Assembly (NCBI RefSeq): GCF_000247815.1 | Contig: NC_021673.1 | Span: forward strand, 40,130,592-40,194,591 | Length of the DNA: 64,000 bases | Direction of reading: 5' to 3' | Source of the DNA: Ficedula albicollis | Lineage: Eukaryota; Chordata; Aves; Passeriformes; Muscicapidae | Position numbers and translations under genes: made by a program | Part shown: in pieces, positions 12,845 to 27,129 of the stretch | Layout of the letters: each line of letters begins with the position of its first letter | Numbering within the stretch: the first letter of the stretch is position 1 | The notes under the pieces: generated by a model | The model's database searches: none | Told to the model about the DNA's origin: nothing | The model's input: the letters and a program-made list of their open reading frames with translations, nothing else

Positions 12845-15800
12845 TGCAGAGATTCTGTGTCACTGAGGTTCCTGAAATGCTGTTTCCAAGCAGGGTTTAC
12901 TTTGGGTTTAGAAATGGGACAAGAAGCACTACATAAAGCTAAATATTAATTTTGTTGCTTTCCTGGCAAGAAGGCCAAGGAAGCAGAGGGAGTTGTACTA
13001 TTCCATCATGCAACATTAGCTGTATGTCATGTGACTGTGTGGAGGGAATTTTTATTATCTTTTAATTTGAGCTATAAGGGTAGGATTCAGTTTTGCCCTT
13101 AGACAAGTTCTCTCGGCTCCCTGTGGGTCTCAGTGGGAGGTTTGTGTACTCGTCCATGGGCAGAAATCACACACAGCTTTGGAGTTTCTACACACAGACA
13201 TGCTCCTGTGAGGTCCCTCACTTAAACAGTGGGGATTGGCCTTATCTCATAGCATCTTTTGCAGAGGAATCAATCAGCCTCATCTCTACCACAGGGTACA
13301 CACAGATGGATACCAAAAAGCAGCTGATAGGAAATAACCTTTTGTTCCAGTTAAAAGGTTCATGTGGTCACGCTGAAGTTCTGTTTGGGTTGACCCATCC
13401 TCAGAGATGGTATTAATCTGATACATGCCACTCATGTCTTGGAGATGAGTGGTCACTCAGACAGACCTCAATTCCCTTGGTCAAGGAAGCTGGAAACTTG
13501 TTAGTGGCACCAGCTCCAGTTCAGGTGCCTTGGATCACCTGCAGGAGGACTTTCTCCTTTCAGACATGGTTGCCAGACAACTGGGAGATAAGAAGGGTAG
13601 GACAGGACAAAGAAACAGCAGTAGCATGTGGGAGCCAGGGACTACTCTGAACTCCTGTAAGAAATGGTGTGCTGTCCTCTGCCAGGGATGGCAAAGGTGA
13701 CAACAGCTCTGGGCCACAGAACCAGTTTTTGAGCTCATCTGAGCAATACAACTTGTAGATGTTTTCTGCCCAGGGAGAAGTATAGGAGAACTGTCTTGAC
13801 CTTCTACTGAAAGAAGAAAAATCTTTGAAGGAAATAAGCTTAAATAAACTTTAAAAAGAATTCAGGAAGTTCTTCTTTAGGGATTTGTGTGTCACATGTG
13901 GCACTATCCTGTGTATTTCACTGCTGTGCTGCAGTGAAGGACTTCCTATGCTGTCTTTTTAACCAGACCAATATACTGCTTACATTGACAAAAAAAGCGA
14001 GTTCTATTCTGCATCATCATCTCTTCCACATTAAACCTAATATGTATTTCAAAGCAATGGCAGAAAAAGTGGAGTTTTAAGCTATGCCCTCTGTTTTTTT
14101 TTAGTTTTTTACATCCAGAATGTGGCATGAACTATTCTAGATATACAAAAATAAAATTAATGAATTGCACAGATCACGTGAGACAAGCTTTGATCTACAG
14201 AGGCAACATAATATGAACATTGGATTTTGCTGTATGAGACATTAAAACACAGTCCTAATCAGAAACCTTAATCAAAAAGCTTATGGTGTATGCTAGCTTC
14301 TATTCCAGAGTAGCAAATGCTTTACGTTTCATCATAGAATCAAATGATCCATAGAAGCTATTTTTTTATATGCTGTATTTTCACTAGGTTAGGTTATTTT
14401 ATATGCATAACTTGATAACAGCATGTTTCATAAATGCACTGTCTAGAGGTAGTGATTTTTTTTAAGCAAAACCAAGAAGTGGGCTCAGCACTTCCCACAC
14501 ATTTAAACTGGAACAATTGAAATTTTATGCAGGAGAGGACTGGAAGTGTGTTGTGCAACAGGAGAACGAGTGTCAGCTCGAGAAGACATGGAGAGGGGAG
14601 GCTGAAAGAGCCCTGTGTGTTTAGTCTAGCAGAGTGCAGGCTGGCAGTGACACAGTGTATGCTGAGTACCCCAGAGGGGAAGGCTCCTATAGGGGAAGGT
14701 GATGAGTTACACCTAGAGGACAGTTGTGTGCACAAGAGTATTCTGGAAATGCGCAGGTCTGAAAATGAATGCAGTCTGTAGAGGAAAGGAGGCTTTGCTG
14801 GCCAGCAGAGGAGGGAGGTTCCAGAGCAGCCTCCCAGAATCAGCTGCAGGGACATAAGATGATGTCCCTTGGTTTTGTAAGTGGACTTCAATAACACAGT
14901 TTTGTGGAAAGGTGATGATTGGAGTCTATAATCTGCTATATCCTCTACCAAATCCACAAGTCCTTTGAAGATTCACTTGATTATGTCACATTCAGACATG
15001 TAAGTTTTTTTCACTTAAGACTTAAGTTCACTGAAAGAAGCAAAGTCATTGACATGTACTATTTTTGAGGAATATACTAGTCTTTCCTCCACAAATAGGA
15101 GGAGGAGGAGGCACAGATGGCGGGGGGAGGTGCCTTCTGCTCATTGCCACTAACAAGGCAGCGTAGGTGAGGGCATCTGTGTGTCATAGCCACATTTATG
15201 TGCCAGTGATGGACATTTCCTGTTGCTGCCACATTTCTTCTGAGACACTGTGCCCCTTCATGGCTTGGGATTGGTTTGTTCTTTGATGGGTTACACACAA
15301 CACAGAAATACACTCATAAGGCTAGTAAGACTGAAGGATTCTCCTAGCCATTTGTGCAGCACAAGTGCCATTCATGAAGGTGTGACTGGTCCACCACAGC
15401 ATGCCCTTGTTTTCCAGGGACATGCAGATACATCCAGGCATACTCATTAATATCCCCTCTTTGTGTTTCCATGTGATTTTTCTGAACTGAACTGAATGGC
15501 CTGAATTATGGTACTCATTACCTAAAGGTTAATGTTTAGTACTGTGATGATGGAAGTATTTTGTTTTTTCCCTTCTGTACCACAGACTGTTCAGAGAGAG
15601 GGGAAAAAAAACACTCAGGCCTTATTAGATCACTCATGGACCTGGTGTTAGCATGTCTCACCCCTGGGTATTGTAGTGTTCCCAGGGCTGTAGGTAGAAG
15701 AAAGCACCAGAAGTAACATCCAAATGGTCTGGCTCAGACTGCAAATGTGGGGATGCTTGGAAGAGTAAAGAAGCATTTTGACAGGTGTAGTAGCACTAGA

Positions 15801-18800
15801 GGCTCTCAGTTTTTAGGGATAAAAATATAACTTTAAAAAATAAAAGGTATACTCAGTAATTTTGGTTAGGGAACCAGGCCACTCACACAAATGGAAATAT
15901 GATCTTTGTTTTTGCTACAATAAACTGTCCAAGGATCCTTTGGTGATGGAGTGTGCAGTGTGGTGTACTGTTCAGGCTACGCAGTGAATCCTGGGTTTGG
16001 TGCATGTTCCTGTCATCAGAAACAGCTGCAGAACATTTGGCTGTGTCACCATGGGCTAAGAAGTGTCTCTGTTCCCTTGACTGGACAAATAACATTGAGT
16101 TTTTAGAGTCAACTGAAGCTACATCATACAGATATAAGGTGGACATCTAGAGATGGGTTACAAAGAGCACAGGCAGAATGAAAGGAGGTGTGAAATTCTG
16201 CAGAACAGAAAGGAAACAACATGCCAAGTACCACTGCACTTGCAGGTCAGTATTTTATGATGGGGGCTGCTTTTACTGCATATGGAATGAGAATACGGGA
16301 ATTAGGGAACCTTGTGATGGATTGATTTTGATTGCGTATGCCACAAATACTGGATAAAAAAATCAGACTGTGGCATTTCTGCCCATACGTTTAATGAGTT
16401 CCAGTTATTTACATAATTTCATAAAAAGCAGGGGAAATAAAGAGGTTCTCAAATGCACAGTAATTCTGAAGTAATCTGAATGGTATAAAAATAATAAGCA
16501 AAGACGTGTAGGGGTAAAACACTAACCACATTTGTTCTCAGCCATATCTGTAGAGAGTATATGGCAATTTTCAAAGCAGGCAGACAGCTACCAACATTTT
16601 TCTTCAAAAGGGCAGAATTTGACTTTTACCCTTTACAAGAGCATTGAGTCGCCTGTCTGAGGAATCTTCATTTTGCCTGCAATCAGAAGGGGCACTGTGT
16701 GGACTAATGTTGATGTCATTTCTCAGCTGAAGCTGGTTCTGTCTAAAATATCAGGGCCCAGACAACTTCATAGCAGCAGAGCAAATGAAAATACCTAGTT
16801 CTGTTTATAACTTCTCAACCGTATTCACACTTTACATGCCAGTTTTTACAAATAATTTCTAGATACTGCAAGAAAAAAATTCTCTGTAAAGGTCAAACAC
16901 TGGACGAAGCCTGTTTGGCATCATATGCGTGATTCCATACGTTCACATGTACGGTGACCCAAATTTAACCTTGGCCAAAGATAGTAAAGCACTGTCAGGG
17001 TCAGTACTTGCACAGGGATTGCCTTTGACATGGTATTTCCTAGATCATTGCAACCTATGGGAGCTGCTAATTATCTGTGGATAACCAGAAAGGTAATACC
17101 TGTAATTTCCTTATCACCCCAGGCTGTCTACTCACAGTTGCAGTGTGTTAGTATGGGATGCCAGTATTGTGCAATGTGGGTAAAATTTACAGTGACAAAT
17201 GATCTATGAGCCATTTTCAAGGTGACATTTTGATCAGGGAGCTTGTGCCAAGTGTTTTCTATTAAGCATTTCATTTCACTGCATGGTTAATCAGCAAAAG
17301 ATTCCTCCAAAAATCCATTATGTCATATGTCATATGTAATATGTCAGGATCATTTCTCCTTGCTCAAAATGAAGGAGGGACAGCAAATGCTTGAAAAATA
17401 GCAAATATAATTTCTGCTTAAAAGTTTTAAAAAAGGCAAAATAAACATGTAGCTTTGCTTCTGGCCTTGTTTAAAAGCTATCTAGATGAGAAATCAAAAA
17501 TGTAAAGGTTTACACAGCTTGATATGTTATTCATTATGCAAATACCTTCAGAAGCAATGCTAGCCTGTGTAGCACTATGGTATTTGATAAAATCAGTATT
17601 AACTATGTGTGTCTTTTGAAGTTGTAATAAGTCTGGGTCATTTTATATGACTGCAAAGACCTCTTAGAATATAGATCAAATCCCCAGCATGTTTTCCTTT
17701 CTTATGAAACCCTTTTCTACATCTAGAAGGCTCAAGTACTAAGACGACCTGCAAGCTTGTATCAGAATTGGTCTTTCTTTTTCCTTTCTGTAAATGAGAA
17801 ATGAATTTTATATACTTTTACCAACAATATGCTTCTCTTTTAAGTCAGGGTCAGCATAGATTCAGTTTTAAATGTGCTTGAACCTTGTTCTTGATTAGTT
17901 GATTCTGACAGGGCTACACATGTATCTTGTTTATTTAAGGCAGGAGGTAGTCTGAAACTTGGTTTCCTCTTACTGACCATCACAGTAAGATGTCTAAATG
18001 GTTTCCAACTTACCAGATTTTAGCTCAGGCTGAACTCCTTTGAAATCTTCAAGGACTGTACAATCCAAAGATTCATTTACAGTCCTCGCTTCTGGTTTGA
18101 ATGCCAATAAATGTCAACTAACAAATGGCTGGGCAGACTGGCAAAGCACCCTTGTGAAATAGGCACACAAAATACTCTGTTTTAAGCCTCACCCACCCTG
18201 CTCTGTGGTAACTGCCTCAAAAGGGCAAAAAATGTCTCTTCTGCTTCAGAAGATCCCTGTTAGATACTTAGCAGTTTTTTGGGACTATTAATTAGGGATA
18301 CCAAAATGGGAATAATTCCTTAATGTCTTTCCATGCCCAAAGTAAAGAAATAGGCACTTGACTCCTGAAACAATCTTATCACAAAATAAGTCTTCCTATA
18401 AAGGCTCTGGTGAGGCTCAGGCATATATTAGGAAAAAAGGCTGATAGTTCCCATTTTTCAGTCACAAAGACCTGCAAATAGACTGGCACTCTCTTCTGGC
18501 TTAAACGCTTCCAGAGACTATTGGCACTGGTGCTGGTCTTGAGAGTAGAGACCTGGACAGAACCAGGTGCTTCCCAGCAGTAGTCCAATCTCACTGCTGA
18601 AAGTGCATTATGCTTTCACCTATTGCTGGAAGTTGTCTGCTATCATTTATGTTCTTCATATATCACCTTTTCCCTGTTGTCTGCCAACAGTCATTGCCTC
18701 TGAGACTTGTTAATGGTGCAACTGAGAAACCCTTGAACTTCCACAGAGTTTAATTTTCAGTGCCAAGCTTTGTCAGGTTGACTGAGCAACACAGGAGCCA

Positions 18801-19059
18801 CCCAGAGTGGATGCCACTGTGGTCCTTCTTCCAGAGGTAAAGACATTCACATTCTGCAGGAAACAAGTGTCTACCATAAACACGTCCCCATCCACCCAGT
18901 TCTTTACTTGGACAACTGAAAGTGGAAAAATCAAGAAGAATGCAAATCCTTTGTACAAAGGGTATGGTGCTAAAGATTTCTTTTGGTTCTCTTTGAACTA
19001 CGAATTATTTTCAGCATGAGAACCACCAGTAAAAGATTTGAAACAGTTTTACAATTCTC
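12845..19059. other. Non-coding DNA, no gene seen
   Basis: No recognisable coding sequence; the frames of up to 187 codons here, such as 14394-14957 on the minus strand, look like chance frames. A DR2-like GGTTCA-TG-TGGTCA at 13357-13370 is the only nuclear-receptor-like site of note. Confidence 0.6.
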
Positions 19060-19171
19060 CTTCAAGACTAGGCTTGATGGGGCTCTGGTCTAGTGGAAGG
19101 TTCCCTGCCCATGACAGAAGGGTTGGAACTAGATGATCTTTACAATCCCTTCCAACCCAATCCATTGTTTC
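19060..19171 (+). mobile_element. Truncated CR1 LINE, 3' end
   Basis: The segment carries hallmarks of the bird CR1 3' end in order: a GGCTTGATGGGGCTCTGG block, GTCTAGTGGAAGGTTCCCTG, GGTTGGAACTAGATGATC and CCCTTCCAACCCAA. It is heavily 5'-truncated, as is usual for CR1, and the ATTCTATG-type terminal repeat has decayed. No reverse transcriptase coding remains. Confidence 0.9.
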
Positions 19172-22100
19172 CGTGCCACATGAACTCCATGAGACCTTGA
19201 TTCTGTAGGGAGGAGCTATTACAGAATTCCTTACTTTCTCCTGTGGCATGAGGTTTATGTTAACATCAAACTAAATGGGTGCACAATCACCATGGTCAGT
19301 GTGTCCATTTATATTATAACCAGCCCTTTTCCTGAACCCTTGTCAGAAATTTCTTTCAGTGAAGACTTTACTGGTCAGACTCAGTTTGAAGTGAAGCTTC
19401 TGCTTCTCAGTATTTGTCCATTCTGAAGAGGCTCAACTAGTGCAGGAGCTCTCTCCTACAGGGCATGGAACTGCTTTTCTGCAGTATCCTACCTCCCTCT
19501 GAAGCCACTTTCTCTACTATTCCCTGAAAATAGCCTTTAGCACTGTCCCTATGTCTTTGCTTTCTGAGCACATAGATCCTATCCAGCAGTATCCTCAGCT
19601 AGAAATTCACAGTCAGATTTTGCTCCCTTTGCTTTGAAGTTGGAGAGGACAGCATTGCAACCCTAAGGTCTCCAGTAATGAAGAGTAAAGGCCAGGGGTA
19701 GAAGTCGCAGGGGCTGGTTGGCCTAGGACATCTGGAATAGTAAAAACAGGTGAAAAACTTCAAAAGCCTATTGCAAAAGTATGTAACTTATTATTTCTCT
19801 ATCAGCAGGAAAAGGCAGACTGACCAGGTGTATTTATGCATGTTGTATTGTCCTGACTCTGGCTTTAAAGTGGGAGGCTCATGGGCAAAACTGCAGCACA
19901 AAAGAAAGATTCCTAGGGAAAGGATTGTTCTTATCAAGAAAATCCTTGTTGCAGTTGTGCTTATTTGAGAGGCTTTGTTGACAGTCTTTGTGGAGCTGGT
20001 TTGAAGTGATTTGGAGGGCAGGCTGGGAGAACCCACAGTGACATCACAGCTGCTATAAGGAACCTTATACAAACCCTTAAGATTCATAGAAATAGTGGCC
20101 AGATTTTTATTGGGAAAAATAAAAGTATCAGTTAAATGCCAAACAAGAAACGGGGAGGAGGACAACAGCCAGCCGGGAGGAAATTCAGTGGGACTTTTTT
20201 TTTTGTTCTCTTGTGACTATTTTTCACCTACCAAAGAAAGCGCCTACAGCATGTCCTCTTGTTTTGCAAATTACCCTAAACGATGCATTCATACTCTAAT
20301 CATTTGTTTCTTCCTCATAAATGAAGGCACATTTATGTTTTCATGCTTTGATAAAGCCATTACTGTAATTTTTTTGCAAAACCCCTTGCTAAGGTACCTT
20401 AATTGATGCAGGTGATAATACTGTCTGAGCCTGGCAGGGTGAATGGGAAATCTTACCACAGTCTGTGAAAGTAAGTAGCAATTCACCTTCCTCCCCACTG
20501 GGCAGTAAGTAGGAAAACATACACTCACATACACCAAAATGTTCTTTCCTTAATATCCTTGTCTCTGGTCCCAAGGATAAGATTTGTTTGTTTCCAAATA
20601 TGTTCCTGTGCTACTCATAAAAACACTGTCAGAGCAGTATTTGTATGATACATTTGACAGGAACAAATACTGGGCATACTTGATCCATTTAATCTGTTCA
20701 AGAGGCTGGCTTGGGGAGTGCTGTGCCCTCAAAAGCCCTGATTGCTTTAGGAGATGCCAGGAAAAAAACAACATTGGCAGTATAGGCAGCGTGTCTGAAG
20801 TTTAGGGGTGCCATTTCAGCAAGAGGAATGAGAGACAGGTTTCTCTAAGAAGGAAAAGCAAGTGGTTGTTGAGAAGGTAAAATAAAAGAAAACAGGGAAT
20901 TGAGGAGCTGCTCTGTGTATATGATGATGGATTCTTACTGCTTTTTCTGGCTATGAGCAAGACTTCTCCCAAGTGTGGGGGAGAGTGGGGAGTGAGCAGT
21001 TTGACAGGGCAGTAAGATCACTTAACAGTCTACTGTTAAGAAGAGATTCTCAGTTAGCTTTGCCAGACAAGGATGAAATGAGTAGTATGGCTAGCTACAA
21101 ACCTCTTTTTACTAGATCAAGCATCACTGAGATACTCTTATTATTTATAAGTCAACATAAAAGTGTAAGGACATTTACTGCATTGACCAATGCTTCTCAC
21201 AAAATAGTATGGGCTGAAGTATGTAAGGACTGTGCCACCAGGACAAGGCTCTAGGTATGAAGAGAACAGATGGATGTATCAGTGCTCATGTCCTTCCTTA
21301 GGGGAAAATATGATGTCCTCATTAAGTTACTGCTATCTATATTTCTTAATTACCATGTACTCATTACATAGGCTGTTATTACTGACCATTTATACAAGAA
21401 TATCTTTGAAGCAGTGTTAATCTTTCAGACATGTACATTTTGAATTCAGCAAGCTAGTTTTGATTTCTTTTAGTAATTATTTTTAAATTGCGCTCAGATT
21501 GTTGAAAACATCTTCTGTGATTCATGTGATTATTTTTTTATTCCATCATGTTTTTTTTCTTTCTCTTGGAACACTAATGCTGGTATTACTGTTTTTGCTA
21601 GCAATTGTTGGTTCTTTCCCACATGTCTGGAACTGATTTTGTTCTCCCTGTTTTTAATGGAGCTGGAGTGAATGAAGCTCTTTGTTTAGCTTGCTTTCTG
21701 TGCCTCAATATCATTAGGTGTCTGAAAAATGTAGAGCTTCTGTGGCACTTCACAAACGTTAACACTGACCATGCCCAGCTTTGCAAGAATTTTAATGTTG
21801 GCTTTTGCCTTCACCTGGCACGTAGCTCCGGATTGATCCAGCTTTGTTTCAGAACCTCTGGGTATCTAATAGAACCGTGTGGTTGCACATGCCTGTGTAA
21901 CCAGCATTCTCACTAACACCTCCACTCACGATTTTGGTGTCTGCTCTGTATCTGCTGTTTTCCTAGTGCTGCTTTGCCAATAGCTTTGTCTCAGTGAAAA
22001 GACTCAGAAGGCATCTTTCCCCCTCTCTGCCTCTCCATTCTTCTACCCTGCAGTGTACCTCTTGGATGACACAGTTTCTAAAAATCACATTTAAAAATAG

Positions 22101-22785
22101 AAGTGTATTAATAAATCTGTTTTATTAGGGGAAACACATTCAATCATGTAGAATTTGAAGGCTCAGTGCTTGCCAAATAACTGTGTTGCACTCAACTCCT
22201 TGGCACCAAAACACTAAGGTGAAGGCTGCCTTCTGCAGGTTGCTGGATGGTGTGCTGGGAGGGGCTGGTGTTACTGGCTGAGTAGCATTTGCTGTGGTAG
22301 CCATTGAATTCTGGACCTTTGTTTTTTTTCAGTGACACATGCTGGTGTGCCTCTTCCCACATCATCCTTCTCTTCCATCTCTTCTCCTATCATGCTTTCC
22401 ACTGCCCTCCCCCCTCTTCCTTATGCTTCTCCCTCCACTATGTGAGCCTTTACCCACTGGAGCCTTTCTGTTGCCAGATCTTTCCTACTGCACTGCCTTC
22501 AGTGGCCTTATTTTTCCAGGGTCTCTTGCCTCCCAGGGACAGCTCCACTGGCAGAGGTGGTGGGGTCTGTCCACCTTAGGTCACTAAAGCTGCAGCAGCT
22601 CTTGGTTGCATTTGGCAAGTGCCAGAAAAAAATCCCTCTATTTCCTGGAATCACAGAGGACAAGCAGTGTCTTGTAATTCTCTAGTTCTGCCTGGTCCTG
22701 TTGGGACTGCAACTGTGTGAGAGCTTATGGTCTGAATGGTTGTCTCCCATAAATAAACCCCCCCTTTTGAAACCTGGGTGGTGGT
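19172..22785. other. Non-coding DNA, no gene seen
   Basis: Short frames only; none shows family resemblance. Confidence 0.55.
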
Positions 22786-22909
22786 ATCCTAAGGGCTGTG
22801 GGCATATGAGTCCAGTCACGAGAGGGCTGTTAGGGCACTTGTCTCTCATCCTAAGTGCTGTGGGCATATGAGTCCTGTCACGAGAGGGCTGTTAGGGCAC
22901 TTGTCTCTC
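22786..22909. repeat. 62-bp tandem duplication
   Basis: Copies at 22786-22847 and 22848-22909 begin ATCCTAAG and differ at two positions. Confidence 0.9.
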
Positions 22910-25477
22910 CTTCCAGCTGCAGCTGTTCTGGACAATTTCTCGGGAGTGCTGAGAAGGGCGTGGTGGTGATTGTCATCTGCCTGGCTGGAGGAGGCAGTGT
23001 GTTTCTTCTGACACTATCTTTTCTCTGGTCGTGCTTCTCTGCAAATACTGTCCTGAGCATTTATCAACTGCATTAAAATTAATCAAATTTTCTGAATTGG
23101 TTCATTTACCTGTGGCTGAGTGGCCATCTACATTCTTGCTGGATTTGGTGTTAATGAAGGTTGTTGCTCATTCCCATTACATTGGTGGAAGTGGTATGGT
23201 GGAAGTGTTTGGATTTTTTTGGCTTCTTCATGCTATTTTAATTTGAATTCAATATTATGGTTGAAAACTAAATTTTTACTTCAGATCTTTTGCTTTGCCC
23301 AGGTGATTCTGATCAGTGAAATCATGAATTTCATATTTTAGAGCATTGTTTGAAGACTGTTCTTGGTCTCCTTGCTATGCTGGTCTTTCTCCATGTTGCC
23401 ATATCAAGCCAAAAGAGGGTTCTCCTGGGAAGATCTCACAAAGCTCTGACTCCAGCCACCCCAGCCTGGCTGTATCCTGCAGGTATTCAGTGCTCATGGC
23501 AAAGCCATGATCATGCCCCTAGGAATGGTCAGTGGTATCCATGAGGCCCTGGGGAACACTTTCTTTCTCTCTGCAGTCATGAACTGTTCTGGATGGTCCT
23601 GCTGCTCTGATGCTGTGCCTCTGCTGCACAATCCTTGCTGTGGCTGCCTGACATAAGCCTTTGTGCTCCACTGTGCTTCATTTCTTCACTTTCTTCCATG
23701 TGTGTATATTCTAGAGTTTTTTTAATGGACTTCTTCCCCACAAACACTTGAGAAGACTGGTGGCTGAAGGGCTGTTTGGACTTTTTGAGTAATGTTGTTA
23801 TGAGCTTGGCTATACTCTCCCATAGTAAAAACTGCTGTCCACTGTGTTTAAAGGCTTGGGGCTGCTGGGGAACATCTGATTTATTAATGGCCTCTTTTCA
23901 GCTTCCTCCTCATCTTAAGAAGATATAAGCAGGTAATTAGCTAGTTGCCAAGAAAATAGTGGAAATAAACCTTAGAATTCCTCCTTGTAAAATGATTTAT
24001 TTAACAGTTTTATTCTGACATGTGTGTTTTATGTTTTAATCATCTGTCTGTGGTTGTGAAACAGGCCAGGTCTCTTCATCTTCTGGTGTTAGATTTTAGA
24101 GGATTATTACTACATGGTTTTGTTTTTTGTTGCTGCATGTGAGTGTTTATGTTGGCTTTCTGGTAGATGCTTAATTGGATTGTAACTGATTTTACACTAA
24201 AGACTGATGTCCCGTTTTCTTTTAGTCCTATCTGGATTGCTCTGGTTTCTGGAAGGAATCAATATTCAGAAATGTATTGAACTCCTTTACTGTGGCTTTC
24301 CTTCAGGGACATTACTTACATTTGATTATCAGTTGCCTAGGGTGATGGAGGTGTTCAGGTACCTTGAGTAATGGCTCTGTTCCTGTTACAGTTGCTGTTT
24401 GGAAGTGGAGTTCTGGTATCTGCAGATATTTCCACCTGAATGCTGATAAAAAGGAAAAAGGCTAGCAGCTGTTGTCAAGGCTCTTCCAAGTGCCTTCTAT
24501 TCCCTTTTATCCTTCCTGATCATTTCCTTTGATGGTAATTCTATTTTTCCAGTTTCCAAAGCTCATAATCTCAAAGTCCTTTTTCAGTCTGAGCCTTCTT
24601 CAGAAGCTCGTGTTAATCAGATTATTTGTGAAACAGCCTTAGTATCACCCCAGTAATCTTTATAGGTATTGAATGACCTGTACCCTTTGTCAGGAACTTA
24701 CACTAGGTACACAACTCTCTTGAATTATCCTCTGTTACCTGCAGGCGATCGTAGTTCTGCTTCACTCAAGCATTTTCTGTTTGTACAGATCTCATTTGTC
24801 TTTCAGATCATCAGAGTCTCCAAGCATCTTTCTCCTCTGCCGAAACAGACACAATAATGTTTGAAGAAAAAGATTGATGTCTGTAACTCATCACTTGCCA
24901 CTTTTATTCACTGTTAGAGCAAGAACATGAATTGATGAAAAAGAAAAATCTCTTTCTCAAAACCAGAACCTGGAAAGACCTTTGTTTGAGGTACTGAAGA
25001 CTTATATTTACAATTATACTCCCCAGGGAAGGCCAGAGGGATTTACAGTAGATATCAGGGTTTGCATCCACAACTGCTGACAAACCAGCTTCCTTTTGAT
25101 AGATGGATTCATTATCACTTTCTAATTACAAGCAGATTTCCATGTGTGTTCACCATGTTATAAATGAAACCTGTCCATTGTTATACAGTGATGGCCTCTG
25201 GGTCAGCCGTAAGGGATCTATAGCTCCTCTTCTGTCATTGGACCAAATTAATCAGATGTATTTTTAACAGATAACCTTTACAAAAGTGACTGATTAATCA
25301 CTCGGTAATGCCGACTGCTATCAAGTTCATCATCTCCAAATAAAGGAAGGAACTCAGCAAGACTACAATATGTCAAATGCATCAGTCTCAGTGTGTTAAA
25401 ATACTTTCAGGTCCAGATGCTACTCTTCTAAAATAATAGAAATCTGCTACATCAAACATAGATGTTTTCCTGCATCT
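22910..25477. other. Non-coding DNA, no gene seen
   Basis: No coding, RNA or repeat feature that I can support. Confidence 0.55.
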
Positions 25478-25578
25478 GTGGGTCAGATTCTTGCTCAGAT
25501 GAAGGCTTTCTGGTTATGCAGGTTTGCTGTCAAATTGAAGCCCCATGTGTGTACATCTAAGGACAGAATTTGATCACT
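25478..25578. repeat. Possible degraded palindromic ancient interspersed repeat
   Basis: The segment opens GGGTCAGATTCTTGCTC and closes GACAGAATTTGATC, roughly inverted ends about 100 bases apart. This resembles an old amniote palindromic repeat with CCAAATTCTG-type termini. The family name is not assigned and the match is imperfect. Confidence 0.35.
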
Positions 25579-27129
25579 ACAAAGTAATACAGTTTCTACC
25601 AGATTCTGTCATTTGATTTTTTTAGAACTGTGATTTTTAAGAGGGTATTGAAAGCTGTATGTATCAGTGAAACACAGTCAGTCTTCGTCTAATGCTATAT
25701 CTAGAGATAGATTTAAGAGTGATTTTCTATGTTCCAGTCACTTCTTTTGAAGATAAAACAGCCTGTCTTTTAATTTCATATTGAAGAATATGCTTGACAT
25801 CTCTCAAACTGAGATTAGGTTAGTGAAGGCATACCCTCGCTTATGCTGCAAAATGAAACAAGTTCCTAATTGTCAAAAGATTAATCCTTGGCAGTCATCC
25901 AGGGCAATATTTGCTGTAGCAACTTGGTATCCATCACGGTTAGGGACCAAAGGTCTTGTCATATATGTATTCCTCGCAGCAGTGCCGTAGCAGGGCAGCA
26001 CAGCCTCACTACCCTGGGCTGTTAGTCTCTGGGAAACTCTATCCATTCCTCAATTAGTGCCCTCATGGGGGTCACAGTCTTTGATGACTGAGCTATTTCT
26101 AAAGACTGAAATATAAACCTCAGTAATAGAAAAAAAAGAAGAAAGAAAAAAAAAAGAAAAAAATGGTGTGAGGGTTGCTTCTTGTACATAGCAGTGTTCC
26201 ATGGTAGAGGGTTTTGCATTTACTAGAAATTTGGTCCATCAGTATTAATAACAATAATATTAGTGAAATGTGAGGCCTTTTAAAACATGAACATCACCGT
26301 TACTTGCAGTTGATAGTGCTTAAATGGGATAATTTTAAATTTTATTTTTATTTAACTCGCTTGGTATTGAACTGCCAAGCTGCCTCGTCTGCCAGCATAG
26401 CAAGTCCTGATTTTGAATGCTGTCTTTTTCCTTTGGAAATTCATGGGAAGAGCAGAAACAGGGAGAAGACTTTGTTGTCCTGCAAGCATAACAGAAGAAT
26501 AGGCCAGTATTAGAAATACCCCATATAAATTACCAAAGGTAGCAGCCCTAAGTCTTCTCTTAATGCAGCTAAAATCCACACAAAACCACAGAACACTCAT
26601 ATCCTTCCTTCTGCGTGAGCCACTTCTGCTGTGTTTTGGGTGATTGCTCCAGTGTAGCTTTAGAAAATTCTTCAAAGGAAGTTTTATCTCCCTTTTTCAT
26701 CACAGAAATGATGATTGAGAAGATGATTTAATTCAGTTTGGTGTTCGTCGTTGCTGATGGTGTATACCTTTGACTTTTCGTACTGCTAGCTGCAGGAAGC
26801 TGCCCGCACATTTGCATGGCAGGAGGAAAAATGGAAAAAAATTCAATCCTTTGTACATCAAAAATTTGGAGTGGGGGAGATACTTTAAAAATTGGGTGCA
26901 GCTTTGTTTCCTTTGACTCCCATTTTGCACTGCTGAGGTTAACTGGACTGCGGGGTGTGGGTAGGATCAGGACTTGATCCCTCACTGATGAGTCTCTGCC
27001 CATTTAGTGCTTTATAGGCCCAAGGGAAAGGGACAAATTGATGGAGTGTTCTGGCATGCTGCAGTCTATATTTGGATCCCTGATTTAAAGCTGACAGATG
27101 TATAAAATCCTGTGTAGCCAGAAAACTCC
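25579..27129. other. Non-coding DNA, no gene seen
   Basis: An A-rich tract (about 26129-26163) and short frames only. Confidence 0.5.

Noticed and set aside
16955..16971. DR5-like TGACCC-AAATT-TAACCT
   Set aside because: One half-site has a mismatch at an essential position; such near matches are expected by chance in 64 kb.
17848..17864. DR5-like GGGTCA-GCATA-GATTCA
   Set aside because: The second half-site lacks the required G; not enough to call a response element.
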